The notes below the pieces were generated by a model that worked only from the letters and a program-made list of their open reading frames with translations, did no database searches and was not told where the DNA came from. Made by a program: the position numbers and the translations under genes. This document shows, in pieces, positions 17,225 through 25,255 of a DNA stretch of 54,712 bases. The stretch is taken from contig JADDQH010000008.1 in NCBI GenBank assembly GCA_016781485.1, positions 1-54,712 of the forward strand, in the 5' to 3' direction. Source of the DNA: Chloroflexota bacterium (GTDB taxonomy: Bacteria > Chloroflexota > Limnocylindria > Limnocylindrales > CSP1-4). Every line of letters begins with the position of its first letter. Position 1 is the first letter of the stretch.

Positions 17225-17230
17225 AATCTA
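17225..17230 (-). promoter_or_regulatory. -10-like box of the bc operon
   Basis: TAGATT lies on the minus strand. The expected transcript start would be near 17218, about 50 bases ahead of the ATG at 17166. This fits that start better than the GTG at 17223, only one base from the box. Confidence 0.35.
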
Positions 17231-17307
17231 CCATCGCCCCGCCTGCTCCCGCTCCCGCCGCACCTGATCGCGGCTCGACCCGCTCCGTCTTCGCGTCCGT
17301 CACCGCC

Positions 17308-18045
17308 TCAGCCGAGGTCAACGATGCGGAACGCCTCTCCGGCCGCGACGCCGATCACCTCACCGGCCTCGCGCCCCCATTCCCGGACCCGGCCCTCGAG
17401 CTCCTCGGGCTTGCGGATCTGGCTCGCATGCTCCCGAAGCGCCGCGATCTTGACGTCGATCGTCTCGGTGATGTCGACCCACGCGTTCGGCTTGTCCGTC
17501 CAGAACAGGTAGACCCAGCGCACGGAGTGGGCGGCGAGCCCGCCGAGCGCGAGGTGCGGGAACGCCATGGGGTTCCGAGCCGCGGGATAGACGGCGTCGA
17601 CGGCGGCGAGACCGGCAGCGCGGTGGTCGGTGTGCTGGATGTACCCGTCGATGAGCAGGACCGTGGGATCCATCGTGACGACCGCATCTGGACGGAACGT
17701 CCTGATGAGGGTGACGAGCTGCTCCCGAAGGGCGAGGTCGTTCTGGAGCGCGCCGTCCGGCCGGTGCAGGAACGTGACGTCCTCGTAGCCCACTTGCCTC
17801 GCAGCCGCCCGCTGCTCTGCCTCTCGCAGGCGCGCCAGCTCGAGGGGATCCGTGGCCGGATCCTCCCCGCCGGCGTCGCCGCTGGTGCAGCACACGAGAT
17901 GAGCGGCCGATCCCGCTCCGGTCCATCGCGCGATCGTCGCCGCGGGCCCGAAATCTGCATCGTCGGGGTGCGCGACGATGATCATGACGCGCTCCGGGCG
18001 GTCCGTGTGCGCCGGCTGGACCGGTGTTCGAGGGGCTGTTTCCAC
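17308..18045 (-). CDS. PIG-L/LmbE family deacetylase
   Basis: The 245-residue zinc deacetylase has the metal and catalytic motif VAHPDDADFGP near the N-terminus and HTDHRAAG in the middle. The family removes acetyl groups from N-acetylglucosamine-containing molecules, including mycothiol and bacillithiol precursors and conjugates. The substrate here cannot be told. GTG 18045 is 7 bases after TAGCAT, indicating a leaderless start; the longer frame to 18072 would place the box inside the gene. The neighbours are the bc operon downstream and a peroxiredoxin upstream on the same strand. A low-molecular-weight-thiol role is possible but unproven. Confidence 0.88.
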   Translation of the reverse strand: METAPRTPVQPAHTDRPERVMIIVAHPDDADFGPAATIARWTGAGSAAHLVCCTSGDAGGEDPATDPLELARLREAEQRAAARQVGYEDVTFLHRPDGALQNDLALREQLVTLIRTFRPDAVVTMDPTVLLIDGYIQHTDHRAAGLAAVDAVYPAARNPMAFPHLALGGLAAHSVRWVYLFWTDKPNAWVDITETIDVKIAALREHASQIRKPEELEGRVREWGREAGEVIGVAAGEAFRIVDLG

Positions 18046-18052
18046 GAGCCGG

Positions 18053-18058
18053 ATGCTA
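18053..18058 (-). promoter_or_regulatory. TAnnnT -10 box, leaderless
   Basis: TAGCAT is followed by 7 bases and the GTG of the PIG-L gene. Confidence 0.5.
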
Positions 18059-18230
18059 GCGCCTCGACACACCCCGCGACCCGCCCCGGACGCTCCGCAT
18101 CACCCGAACGTCGTCGAGGCGGCCTTCAAAGCGCCGATCTCCCGGTGTATCCTCTCGCCGGCATCGCTCGTCTCCCCCCACGAGCGATGCCGCTTCTCCG
18201 ACGGGGACGAGCCAGACCGGCGCCCGTCTC

Positions 18231-18716
18231 CTACCGACTCGTGGCGGCCTTGGCCTCGCCGATCACGGAGAGCACCTGAGCGGCGTGGCCCTCTGCCTTC
18301 ACCTTCGGCCACGCGCGCGCGACCCGTCCCTGCGGGTCGATGAGGAACGTGCTCCGGGCGACGCCCCACGACGGCCGCCCGTACATGTTCTTTTCCTGCC
18401 ACGCGCCGTACGCGTCCGCGACCGTGTGATCCTCATCGGCGAGCAGCGGGAAATCGAGTCCGTACTTCTGACGGAACCTGGCCTTGCTCTCCCGGCCCTG
18501 CGGACTCACCCCCCAGACCGCGGCATCTTCGGCCTCGATCCGGTCACCGGCATCCCGGAACTCGCACGCTTCCTTGGTGCATCCCGGCGTGTCGTCTGCC
18601 GGATAGAAATAGAGGACGACCCACCGCCCGCGCTGATCGGCGAGGCGATGCATCGTGCCGGTGTGGTCCGGAAGACTGAAGTCAGGGGCGATGTCGCCCT
18701 CGGTCGGCATGTTCAT
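18231..18716 (-). CDS. bcp: thioredoxin-dependent peroxiredoxin (BCP/PrxQ type)
   Basis: The 161-residue PrxQ-type enzyme has YFYPADDTPGCTKEACEFRD. The first cysteine is the peroxidatic one, and the second, five residues later, is the typical intramolecular resolving cysteine. Later landmarks are GVSPQGRESKARFRQKYGLDFPLLAD and RSTFLIDPQGRV. It reduces hydrogen peroxide and organic hydroperoxides at the expense of thioredoxin. ATG 18716 is 6 bases after TACGCT, so a leaderless start is likely. Reading from the in-frame GTG at 18731 would include that promoter box. Confidence 0.93.
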   Translation of the reverse strand: MNMPTEGDIAPDFSLPDHTGTMHRLADQRGRWVVLYFYPADDTPGCTKEACEFRDAGDRIEAEDAAVWGVSPQGRESKARFRQKYGLDFPLLADEDHTVADAYGAWQEKNMYGRPSWGVARSTFLIDPQGRVARAWPKVKAEGHAAQVLSVIGEAKAATSR

Positions 18717-18722
18717 GGCACG

Positions 18723-18728
18723 AGCGTA
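18723..18728 (-). promoter_or_regulatory. TAnnnT -10 box, leaderless
   Basis: TACGCT is followed by 6 bases and the ATG of the peroxiredoxin gene. Confidence 0.5.
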
Positions 18729-18746
18729 CACCCGCCCTGCCTCGGG

Positions 18747-19838
18747 TCACCGCTCATGCGGCGGATCGCTCGGCGGGAGCAGGACGATCCCGTCGCGGGC
18801 GACGCGAAGCCGAAGCGGCGCGCCGGCGACCGGTATCGGCGCTGCAGGTGGGACCCACGCTTCGAGGGATGCACCCGACGGCGTTCGGGCGCGCACGACG
18901 ACGTAGCCGCCCCGGAAGACCGCGGCGTCGACGACGGCCTCGACCCAGCCCGCCGCCCCAGCCCCCGCGACGTGGGACCGCGGAGTGCCTCTGCCCGTGA
19001 CCCCGTCGGGCAGGACGAAGGCGTCGGGCCGCAGGAGCAGTCGATGCCGGCCGGGAGGGAGGGTCGTGTCGACGGGGAGGTCGCCCCACGGCGACGCGGC
19101 GATCCCGTCCACGACATCCACCTCCGCGATGTTCCGGAACCCCAGGAAGCGGGCCACGAACTCGTTCGCCGGTCGCCGCCAGACGTCCTCCGGCTTTCCC
19201 TCGGCCTCGACCCGTCCATCGCGCATCAGCACGACGCGATCTCCGAGCGCGAACGCCTCCTCCTGATCGTGCGTCACGTAGACGATCGTGACGCCGAGCC
19301 GCTTGAACAGGTCTCGGAGCTCCTCCAGCAGCCGTTCGCGAAGGGCGCGGTCGAGCGAGCCCAGCGGCTCGTCAAGCATCAGGAGCTGCGGGTCGGGTGC
19401 GAGCGCGCGGGCGAGCGCGACGCGCTGCTGCTCGCCGCCTGAGAGACCCGCGACGGTCCGCCGTTCGTAGCCATCGAGGCCGACGAGTCGGAGCACCTCG
19501 CGCACCCGGGAGGCGACGACGGGCGCGCGGACGCGTTGCATCTCGAGCCCGAATGCGACGTTCCCGTGTACATCGCGGTGCGGGAACAGGGCGTAGTCCT
19601 GGAACATCAACCCGAACGGGCGGCGATGCGGGGGCTGCTGCGTGACCTCACGACCCTCCCACCAGACTCCGCCCGCGGTCGGTCGTTCGAGTCCGGCGAT
19701 GACCCGCAGCAGTGTCGTCTTGCCCGACCCGCTCGGCCCGAGCACGGACGTGATCTCCCCTGCCGGGACGCGCAGGTCGACGCCGCGGAGCGCCTCGAAC
19801 GCCCCGAAGCGGACCCTGAGGCCATCGATCCGGAGCAC
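18747..19838 (-). CDS. thiQ: ABC transporter ATPase, thiamine-type
   Basis: The 363-residue ATPase has Walker A GPSGSGKT, Q-loop GLMFQDYALFPH, signature LSGGEQQR, Walker B LLMLDEPLG and switch histidine YVTHDQEEA. It has a C-terminal extension of about 120 residues with TOBE-like strands, as in PotA/FbpC-type importers and longer than E. coli ThiQ. GTG 19838 starts one base after the permease TGA. It is the last gene of an operon whose leader holds a TPP riboswitch and whose first gene makes thiamine diphosphate, so thiamine is the most likely substrate. Confidence 0.88.
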   Translation of the reverse strand: MLRIDGLRVRFGAFEALRGVDLRVPAGEITSVLGPSGSGKTTLLRVIAGLERPTAGGVWWEGREVTQQPPHRRPFGLMFQDYALFPHRDVHGNVAFGLEMQRVRAPVVASRVREVLRLVGLDGYERRTVAGLSGGEQQRVALARALAPDPQLLMLDEPLGSLDRALRERLLEELRDLFKRLGVTIVYVTHDQEEAFALGDRVVLMRDGRVEAEGKPEDVWRRPANEFVARFLGFRNIAEVDVVDGIAASPWGDLPVDTTLPPGRHRLLLRPDAFVLPDGVTGRGTPRSHVAGAGAAGWVEAVVDAAVFRGGYVVVRARTPSGASLEAWVPPAAPIPVAGAPLRLRVARDGIVLLPPSDPPHER

Positions 19839-19839
19839 G

Positions 19840-21585
19840 TCAGAAGTCGGCGCCGGTACCGATCCGGAACCGCTCGATGAGGAGCACTGCGGCCGCTGTG
19901 ACCAGCATGAGGACGGTGCTCAAGGCCATCGCCTGCCCGAAATTGGTGGCGCCGGGGCGCGCCAGCAACCGGAATACCGCGACCGGCAGCGTCGGGACGT
20001 CCGGACGGGCGATGAACACCGTCGCGCCAAACTCGCCGAGTGAGACGGCGATGGCGAAGCCTCCGCCGACGAGCGCGGCGCGAGTCACGATCGGGAGATC
20101 CACCTCGCGCCACGCCCGGAGGGGGCCGGCGCCGAGCACCGCGGCGGCCTCCCGGAGCCGCCGGTCGATGGACCGGATCACGGGCAGCGTCGCGCGGACG
20201 ACGAACGGGATGGCGATGAGCGAATGGGCGATCACGATGAGGAGCGGCGAGGTCCGGAGGTCGAGCGGCGGCGTGTCGAGCGCGAGCAGGAAGCCGAACC
20301 CGACCATCACCGCCGACGTCCCGAGCGGAAGCATCACCAGCGCATCGAACCAGCGCGAAGCGCTCGCGGTCGCGTCCGCGAGCGCTGCACTCGTCAGCAG
20401 CCCGAGGACCAGCGCGATGATCGCGGTCGCCGCGGCGAAGACGGCGGAATTGGTGAGCGCCTCCGCGGGCGCGACGAACAGGGTGCCACCCCTGGGGTCC
20501 TCCCAGAGCCGGCGGTAGTGGTCGAGCCCGTAGCCGTCGGGGCCGGCGAGAGACCGCTCCGCGAGGACGACCAGCGGCAACCCGAGCAGGAACAGCATGA
20601 GCGCGACGTTCCCCGTGACGACCAGCCGCTCCGCGGAAGTCCGCGGCCGCCGGGCGACGTCGCCAGCTGCCGCGAGTCGGTGCGCGACGGCATGCCGTTG
20701 CTGATATCGCGAGTAGACCGCAAGGATCGACATCACGGCTGCCATCTGGACGATCGTGAGCGCGGCTGCGACCCGCAGGTCGAGCAGCTGAGCCGTCTGG
20801 CGGTAGATCTCGACCTCGAGCGTCGCGACAGCGGGTCCGCCGAGGATGAGCACGACGCCGAACGAGGTGAACGTGAACAGGAAGACGATGGAAGACGCCG
20901 CGGCGATCGCCGGCTTGAGGAGCGGCAGGGTCACCTCGCGGAACGCACGCAGCCGGCTCGCGCCGAGCGCGAGCGCGGCCTCCTCGAGGCGTGGAGGGAG
21001 ATGCGACCACGACCCGCCGACGATCCGGAGCACGACGGCGTAGTTGTAGAAGACGTGCGCGACGAGGATCGCCCAGACGGTTTGGTGGAGCTGGAGTGGC
21101 GGCTCGTCGAGGCCCAGGAGAGCCATCAGCAGCTCGTTGACGGGGCTCCTCGGACCGAGTAGCGCCAGGAAGGCAGCACCGACGACGACGGTGGGCAGGA
21201 CGAACGGGACGACCGCGGCGGCCCGAAGGAGCCTCTTGCCAGGGAAGTCGTAGCGGGCGAAGACGTAGGCACCGGGAAGCGCGACGAACACGGTGAGGAT
21301 CGTCGAGAGGGTCGCCTGCCACAACGTGAACCACGCGACGCCGGCAAGCCCCGGGTCCGTGAGGACGCTGGCGAGCGCGTCGAGCTCGACTCGACCCTCG
21401 GGCACCAGCCCGGTCGCGACGATCGTCGCGACCGGGTAGACGAAGAAGAGCGCAAGGAACGCCACGGGCGGGAGAAGGAGCGCGAGAGAGGGTGTGGCCC
21501 GAATGGGTCTAAGCGGGCGGGGGCGACGGGCTCGGGTCGGCGCGGGTGCGGATGGCGACGGGACGGCGGGCGTGCCTTCGGTCAC
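19840..21585 (-). CDS. thiP: ABC transporter permease, two fused membrane domains (ThiP-like)
   Basis: The 581-residue integral membrane protein carries two successive MetI-type permease halves in one chain, as ThiP and FbpB do. The EAA-like cytoplasmic loops are EAALALGASRLRAFREVTLP in the first half and EAAAVLGAGPLRAWREVDLP in the second. Twelve or so hydrophobic helices are apparent. A GTG at 21585 overlaps the TGA of the binding-protein gene (GTGA); the frame also extends to 21606, but coupling favours 21585. It forms the membrane channel with two copies of the ATPase. Confidence 0.88.
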   Translation of the reverse strand: MTEGTPAVPSPSAPAPTRARRPRPLRPIRATPSLALLLPPVAFLALFFVYPVATIVATGLVPEGRVELDALASVLTDPGLAGVAWFTLWQATLSTILTVFVALPGAYVFARYDFPGKRLLRAAAVVPFVLPTVVVGAAFLALLGPRSPVNELLMALLGLDEPPLQLHQTVWAILVAHVFYNYAVVLRIVGGSWSHLPPRLEEAALALGASRLRAFREVTLPLLKPAIAAASSIVFLFTFTSFGVVLILGGPAVATLEVEIYRQTAQLLDLRVAAALTIVQMAAVMSILAVYSRYQQRHAVAHRLAAAGDVARRPRTSAERLVVTGNVALMLFLLGLPLVVLAERSLAGPDGYGLDHYRRLWEDPRGGTLFVAPAEALTNSAVFAAATAIIALVLGLLTSAALADATASASRWFDALVMLPLGTSAVMVGFGFLLALDTPPLDLRTSPLLIVIAHSLIAIPFVVRATLPVIRSIDRRLREAAAVLGAGPLRAWREVDLPIVTRAALVGGGFAIAVSLGEFGATVFIARPDVPTLPVAVFRLLARPGATNFGQAMALSTVLMLVTAAAVLLIERFRIGTGADF

Positions 21586-22823
21586 CGAACGACGGTGCTC
21601 GTCCACTCCTGGATCCAGCGCTCCCGGTTCGCGGCGATCCTCTCCTGGCCGATCGTCAGCGGCTCCTTCACGCGCGCGGCATGACGCACGAACACGTCCG
21701 GAAGCTGCGCATCACGGTTCGCCGGGAACACGAACATCTGGAGCGGGATCGCCTCCTGGACCGGGGCCGACAGGAGGAAGTCGATGAACCGACGCGCCTT
21801 GTCCTCGGCCCCCGTCCCCCGAAGGATGCCGGCGAACTCGACCTGGCGATAGCAGCCGTCGAGGAGCGTCCCGGTCGGCGCCTCGTCCGGCTGCGGGTCG
21901 GCGAAGTAGACCTCGGCGGGCGGGCTCGTCGCATAGGACACGACGAGCGGGCGGTCACCCTCTCCCGATCCTCCGGAGAAGGCGGAGTAGTACGCCTCCT
22001 CCCAGCCCGACGTCACCAGGACGTCGTTGGCGCGCAGGTCGCTCCAGTAGTCGCGCCACGTGTACTCCCCGTTCTCTCCGAACCGGGCGACCGTCGCGAG
22101 CAGGAACGCCAGACCGGGCGAGGATGTCGCCGGGTTCTCGACGACGAGCTTCCCTCGGTACTCGGGGCGGGTCAGGTCCTCGAGCCGGCTCGGCAGCGGC
22201 AGCCGTCCCTCGCCGAACGCCTCGCGGTCGTAGTTGATGCATACGTCGCCATAGTCGACCGGCGTGACGCGATGTTCGGCGTCGAGAACGAGGTCCTCGG
22301 GGACGCGCTCGAGGAGCGGCGACGCGTACGGAACGAACAGCTCGGCGTCGAGCGCCCGCGAGAGGAAGGTGTTGTCCACGCCGTAGAGGACATCGGCCAG
22401 CGGGCGCTCGCGGGTCAGGATGGCCTGGTTCAACATCGCGCCCGCGTCGCCGCCCTTGAGGATCCGGAGCCGCACACCGGCATCTGCCTCGAAGCGTGCC
22501 AGCAGTTCGTCGGGAAGGGCGAACGAGTCGTGGGTCATCACGACGAGCTCGCCCGATCCGCCCGCCGGCGGGTCGACGGTCGGTGTCGCGTCCCCCGTCG
22601 CACCGCCGCCCTCGGAGCCCGTCCCGCCCGGTGATCGGCTCGCGTCGGGCGAACCCGTCGCGCTTCCGGTCGGTGAAGCGGCGGGCGAAACGACCGGCGA
22701 AGCGGCCGGCGAACCCCCGGGCGCCGCGGGCGTCGCGGTCGGCGGTGACCCGCCCGTATCACCTCCGCAGGCGCCGAACAGGAGCAGCGCCGCGAGGAGC
22801 AGCGAGGAGCGGTCACGAGGCAT
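21582..22823 (-). CDS. thiB: thiamine-type ABC transporter substrate-binding lipoprotein
   Basis: The 413-residue protein has a lipoprotein signal (LLAALLLFGAC, Cys 19). A Ser/Pro/Thr/Gly-rich tether of about 75 residues follows, then a periplasmic-binding domain of the iron/thiamine type: LVVMTHDSFALPDELLARFE, GVDNTFLSRAL, TPVDYGDVCINYD, NPATSSPGLAFLL and WEEAYYSAFSGG. The match to ThiB landmarks (THDSF, GVDN, DYGDVC) is good. It captures thiamine outside the membrane and delivers it to the permease. It overlaps the end of the upstream pyrophosphokinase gene by 11 bases. Confidence 0.9.
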   Translation of the reverse strand: MPRDRSSLLLAALLLFGACGGDTGGSPPTATPAAPGGSPAASPVVSPAASPTGSATGSPDASRSPGGTGSEGGGATGDATPTVDPPAGGSGELVVMTHDSFALPDELLARFEADAGVRLRILKGGDAGAMLNQAILTRERPLADVLYGVDNTFLSRALDAELFVPYASPLLERVPEDLVLDAEHRVTPVDYGDVCINYDREAFGEGRLPLPSRLEDLTRPEYRGKLVVENPATSSPGLAFLLATVARFGENGEYTWRDYWSDLRANDVLVTSGWEEAYYSAFSGGSGEGDRPLVVSYATSPPAEVYFADPQPDEAPTGTLLDGCYRQVEFAGILRGTGAEDKARRFIDFLLSAPVQEAIPLQMFVFPANRDAQLPDVFVRHAARVKEPLTIGQERIAANRERWIQEWTSTVVR

Positions 22824-23529
22824 CGGTCCCTCCTTCCGTGGACTGGAGCCGGACTGTGTGGACGAGGAGCAGTCGACCCCGGCGAGTCGCGATCCGGGCG
22901 CGCGTCGTCAGGAGCTCGTTGGAGAGCCCACGCGCAGGACCCTGGACCAGGGGCTCGTCCCGCAGGACGTAGCGGAGCCCGTCGGTGCGTACGCCGTCCA
23001 CACGCGGGTCGAGAGGGATCAGGGAGACGAACTCGCCGGGCAGGCCGGCGAGCTCCACCTCGTCGGGGCCGTCCACCCGGCCCACGAGTCTGACGGTCGA
23101 GGGACCCCCGGCGAGGATGAGCCGGCACCCGTCGAGCTCCGGCAGCGTCAGCAGCGCGGCGTTCGCGAAGACATGCTCGACGCGGGCCCCACCGAGGGCG
23201 CACAGAAGGATCAACCCCTTCGCACCGCGCGCAATCGCCTCGCGGAGCGCGAGCTCCGAATCGCTCTCGTCCTTCTCCGCGGGGAGCATTCGGACCTCGA
23301 TCCCCCGCTCCCGCAAGGCCGCGACGGAGGCGGGTGTCAGCGAGTCGCCGTCGCCGACGACCAGGTCGGGTACGAGGCCGAGCTGCTGCGCGCGCAGCGC
23401 GCCGCCGTCCGCGGCGACGACGAGTCTCGGTGCCTCGCCGGGGAGCAGGCGATCGAGGACCGAGGGCCACGGCGGATCGCCGTTCGCGACGACGATCGCG
23501 GTGTGGTCATGTCGTGTCGGTTCGATCAA
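22813..23529 (-). CDS. thiN: thiamine pyrophosphokinase
   Basis: The 238-residue product matches thiamine pyrophosphokinase: VVADGGALRAQQLG, the nucleotide loop DLVVGDGDSLT, AEKDESDSELAL, LCALGGARVEHVFANAALL, and the C-terminal thiamine-binding domain with LIPLDPRVDGVRTDGLRY and RGLSNELL. It transfers a pyrophosphate from ATP to thiamine, giving thiamine diphosphate. The TTG start at 23529 is supported by GGAGG 10 bases upstream. That ribosome site is the 3' arm of a hairpin just after a TPP riboswitch. Joined with the importer genes, it makes a salvage operon: import thiamine, then activate it. Confidence 0.92.
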   Translation of the reverse strand: MIEPTRHDHTAIVVANGDPPWPSVLDRLLPGEAPRLVVAADGGALRAQQLGLVPDLVVGDGDSLTPASVAALRERGIEVRMLPAEKDESDSELALREAIARGAKGLILLCALGGARVEHVFANAALLTLPELDGCRLILAGGPSTVRLVGRVDGPDEVELAGLPGEFVSLIPLDPRVDGVRTDGLRYVLRDEPLVQGPARGLSNELLTTRARIATRRGRLLLVHTVRLQSTEGGTDAS

Positions 23530-23538
23530 CTGTGGCCG

Positions 23539-23565
23539 GCCTCCGTGTGTGGCGGGGACGGAGGC
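23539..23565 (-). promoter_or_regulatory. anti-Shine-Dalgarno hairpin of the TPP riboswitch
   Basis: On the minus strand, GCCTCCGT (23565-23558) pairs with ACGGAGGC (23546-23539) across an 11-base loop. The 3' arm contains the GGAGG ribosome site of the pyrophosphokinase gene. This hairpin is the likely expression platform. Confidence 0.65.
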
Positions 23566-23572
23566 GGCTCTT

Positions 23573-23664
23573 GGACTCCCTTCGCTGGTACGAACCAGAT
23601 CAGGTTCCGAGGGTCTGCGGCGGTTCCCGCACTCTCAGCGCCCCATCGGCGCTCCCCTGTCCCG
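23573..23664 (-). ncRNA. TPP (THI-box) riboswitch
   Basis: The minus strand carries the conserved THI elements in order: AGGGGAGCGCC, GGCGCTGAGAGTGCGG, ACCCTCGGAACCTGATCTGG, and TACCAGCGAAGGGAG. A closing stem joins GGGAC with GTCC. It lies 44 bases ahead of the thiamine pyrophosphokinase start and should shut the thiamine operon when thiamine diphosphate is plentiful. Confidence 0.96.
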
Positions 23665-23765
23665 TTCTTCGATTGCCCGCAATACTACTCCGAACACCCC
23701 CGACCGACCACCACGGTCGCCCCGACACCCGCCGTCGTGCCCCCGGAACGCGCTCGAGCCCGTGC

Positions 23766-23771
23766 TAGACT
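23766..23771 (+). promoter_or_regulatory. TAnnnT -10 box, leaderless
   Basis: TAGACT is followed by 7 bases and the GTG at 23779. The same TAGACT box precedes the HD-domain gene at 37436. Confidence 0.55.
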
Positions 23772-23778
23772 CGCGCCC

Positions 23779-24348
23779 GTGCCCGACCAGCAGGTCCACG
23801 CTGCGCATCAGCGCGTGCTCGATGCTGCCGCCAGGAAGGGGATAGAGCTCGACATCCGGACGTTCCCGGAGACGACGCACACCGCGGAGGACGCCGCGTC
23901 CGCGGTCGGTGCCGCCGTCGGCCAGATCGTGAAGAGCCTCGTCTTCGTCGCGGAGCGCGATGGGCGTCTGGAGCCGTTCCTGGTCCTCGTCAGTGGCGCG
24001 AACCGCGTCGACGTCGCGCGGCTCGCCGCCGTGCTCGGAGAGCCGGACGTTCGGAGAGCGAACGCGCGCGAGGCTGGAGAGCTGACGGGTTTCGTCATCG
24101 GAGGGATCCCGCCCATGGGACACGCACGAACGATGAGGGTCGTGATGGATCCCGATCTTGGCCGGTTCCCGCTCGTCTGGGCCGCGGCGGGGACGCAGAA
24201 CGCCGTGTTCGCGGTGCCGCCGGCGACGCTCCGGATCCTCGCCAACGCCACCGTTGCTCCCATCGCGCTCGGAGAGGATCAGGGCGTGGAGCGCGGTGTT
24301 TCGGCATCAGGCGGGCCGGCAGAGGTAAGCGCGGCCACGGGCGCGTGA
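23779..24348 (+). CDS. YbaK/EbsC-type aminoacyl-tRNA deacylase
   Basis: The 189-residue protein has the YbaK/ProX fold: THTAEDAASAVGAAVGQIVKSLVF with the conserved lysine, LVLVSGANRVDVARLAAVLG, then the GFVIGGIPPMGH loop and VWAAAGTQNAVFAVPP. Members hydrolyse mischarged tRNAs such as Cys-tRNA(Pro) or Ala-tRNA(Pro). The frame runs far upstream, but GTG 23779 matches the family start and lies 7 bases after TAGACT. It overlaps the next gene by 4 bases (GTGA). Confidence 0.92.
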   Translation: MPDQQVHAAHQRVLDAAARKGIELDIRTFPETTHTAEDAASAVGAAVGQIVKSLVFVAERDGRLEPFLVLVSGANRVDVARLAAVLGEPDVRRANAREAGELTGFVIGGIPPMGHARTMRVVMDPDLGRFPLVWAAAGTQNAVFAVPPATLRILANATVAPIALGEDQGVERGVSASGGPAEVSAATGA

Positions 24349-24938
24349 CGGAGCCCGTCACTCGCCCCGTCGACCAGGTCCGTCGCTCCACCGTCCAGTA
24401 CCCCGGTGGCCTCGCCGCGCGGTACCGGTGGACGGGAACGGCAGGAGCGGCAGACATCTTTGCGCAGAGTGAGGCCGGCGGGACGCTGACGGATCACGGC
24501 CCGCTCGTGTCCGCGCAGCCGGACCGACTGTGTCGCGCCGAGCTGCGCGTGGAGGGCCCCGTCGCGTCGTGGACCGTGCGACTCGCATCACCGATCTTCG
24601 ACGAGCCTCAGGGCCTGCTCTGGGACACGCCGGGGCTGCTGCTCGTCAAGTACGGGTTCGTCCTGTATGCGTTCGTCGGTCGGACGGGTGAGCTCCGCTG
24701 GACGTTTGCGAGCCGGACTCCGCTCGTGTCCGTCCTCGGATCCTCGCGACTCGAGCATGTGCTGGCGCAGGGCGAGGTCGAGACGACGGCGCTGCGTCCG
24801 GACGGCGAGATCGCGTGGCGGGCCGCCCATTCCGATGTCGTGGCGGAAGCGGAACTCGTCGGAGGGCGCCTCGTCCTGACGAGCTACGGCGGACAGCTGC
24901 TTTCCCTCGACCCTTCGACGGGGCGCTCGCTCGACTGA
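24345..24938 (+). CDS. hypothetical protein with beta-propeller-like repeats
   Basis: The 197-residue protein starts at a GTG overlapping the previous stop (GTGA), so it is translated with the deacylase. It is soluble, without signal peptide, and mostly beta. Repeated strands such as LLLVKYGFVLYAFVGRTGELRWTF and ALRPDGEIAWRAAHSDVVAEAELVGG, ending LTSYGGQLLSLDPSTGRSL, resemble PQQ-type propeller blades. There are far too few blades for a full propeller. I cannot name a family or function. Confidence 0.7.
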   Translation: MTEPVTRPVDQVRRSTVQYPGGLAARYRWTGTAGAADIFAQSEAGGTLTDHGPLVSAQPDRLCRAELRVEGPVASWTVRLASPIFDEPQGLLWDTPGLLLVKYGFVLYAFVGRTGELRWTFASRTPLVSVLGSSRLEHVLAQGEVETTALRPDGEIAWRAAHSDVVAEAELVGGRLVLTSYGGQLLSLDPSTGRSLD

Positions 24939-25046
24939 TCATCCGCGGGGTCGGCACCTCAGTGCCGTGATGGCCGCTGTGGAACGCGTCGTGGAGGAGG
25001 CGTGGAGAGGAGGGCATCGGACGCGGAAGTTCGTGGACAAGTCGCA

Positions 25047-25075
25047 TTGACGCGTCGTTGGCCCGGCCCTATCGT
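25047..25075 (+). promoter_or_regulatory. sigma70-like promoter
   Basis: TTGACG (25047-25052), a 17-base spacer and TATCGT (25070-25075) make the best consensus promoter in the window. It would give a leader of about 175 bases before the gene at 25256. Confidence 0.6.
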
Positions 25076-25172
25076 CCGTTCCAGCCCGGAGGGGCCACGA
25101 GCGACACTAACGGCGGCGATGACCTCAACGCCCACGTGTCGTAAGGGTTCCTTCGGGTCTTTCCTTTTATCC

Positions 25173-25217
25173 GCCGGTGCCCCGTCCGGCGCTGCCCTGT
25201 CCGTGGCCGCCCTGTGC
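25173..25217 (+). repeat. three degenerate 15-base tandem repeats
   Basis: Three consecutive 15-base units (25173, 25188, 25203) share a GCCC(C/T)GT core. A fourth GCCCTGT follows near 25236. The array lies in the leader of the membrane-protein gene. The rest of the 24939-25255 gap shows no gene that I can support. Confidence 0.4.
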
Positions 25218-25255
25218 GGGCGTGCGCTGCCAGCCGCCCTGTCGGAGGCGGCGCC

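Noticed and set aside
15598-18279. 893-codon plus-strand open frame
   Set aside because: It is antisense to the flavoprotein, PIG-L and peroxiredoxin genes, which have clear motifs; the product is low-complexity Arg/Asp/Val.
19607-21334. 575-codon minus-strand frame overlapping the permease
   Set aside because: It is an out-of-frame shadow of thiP and thiQ, with Arg/Pro-rich product.
22420-23778. long N-terminal extension of the YbaK-type gene
   Set aside because: It would run antisense through the pyrophosphokinase and riboswitch; the family start and a TAGACT box place the start at 23779.
24939-25255. small open frames in the gap before the GIDE-like gene
   Set aside because: They have no ribosome site or conserved features, and part of the region is a degenerate 15-base repeat.
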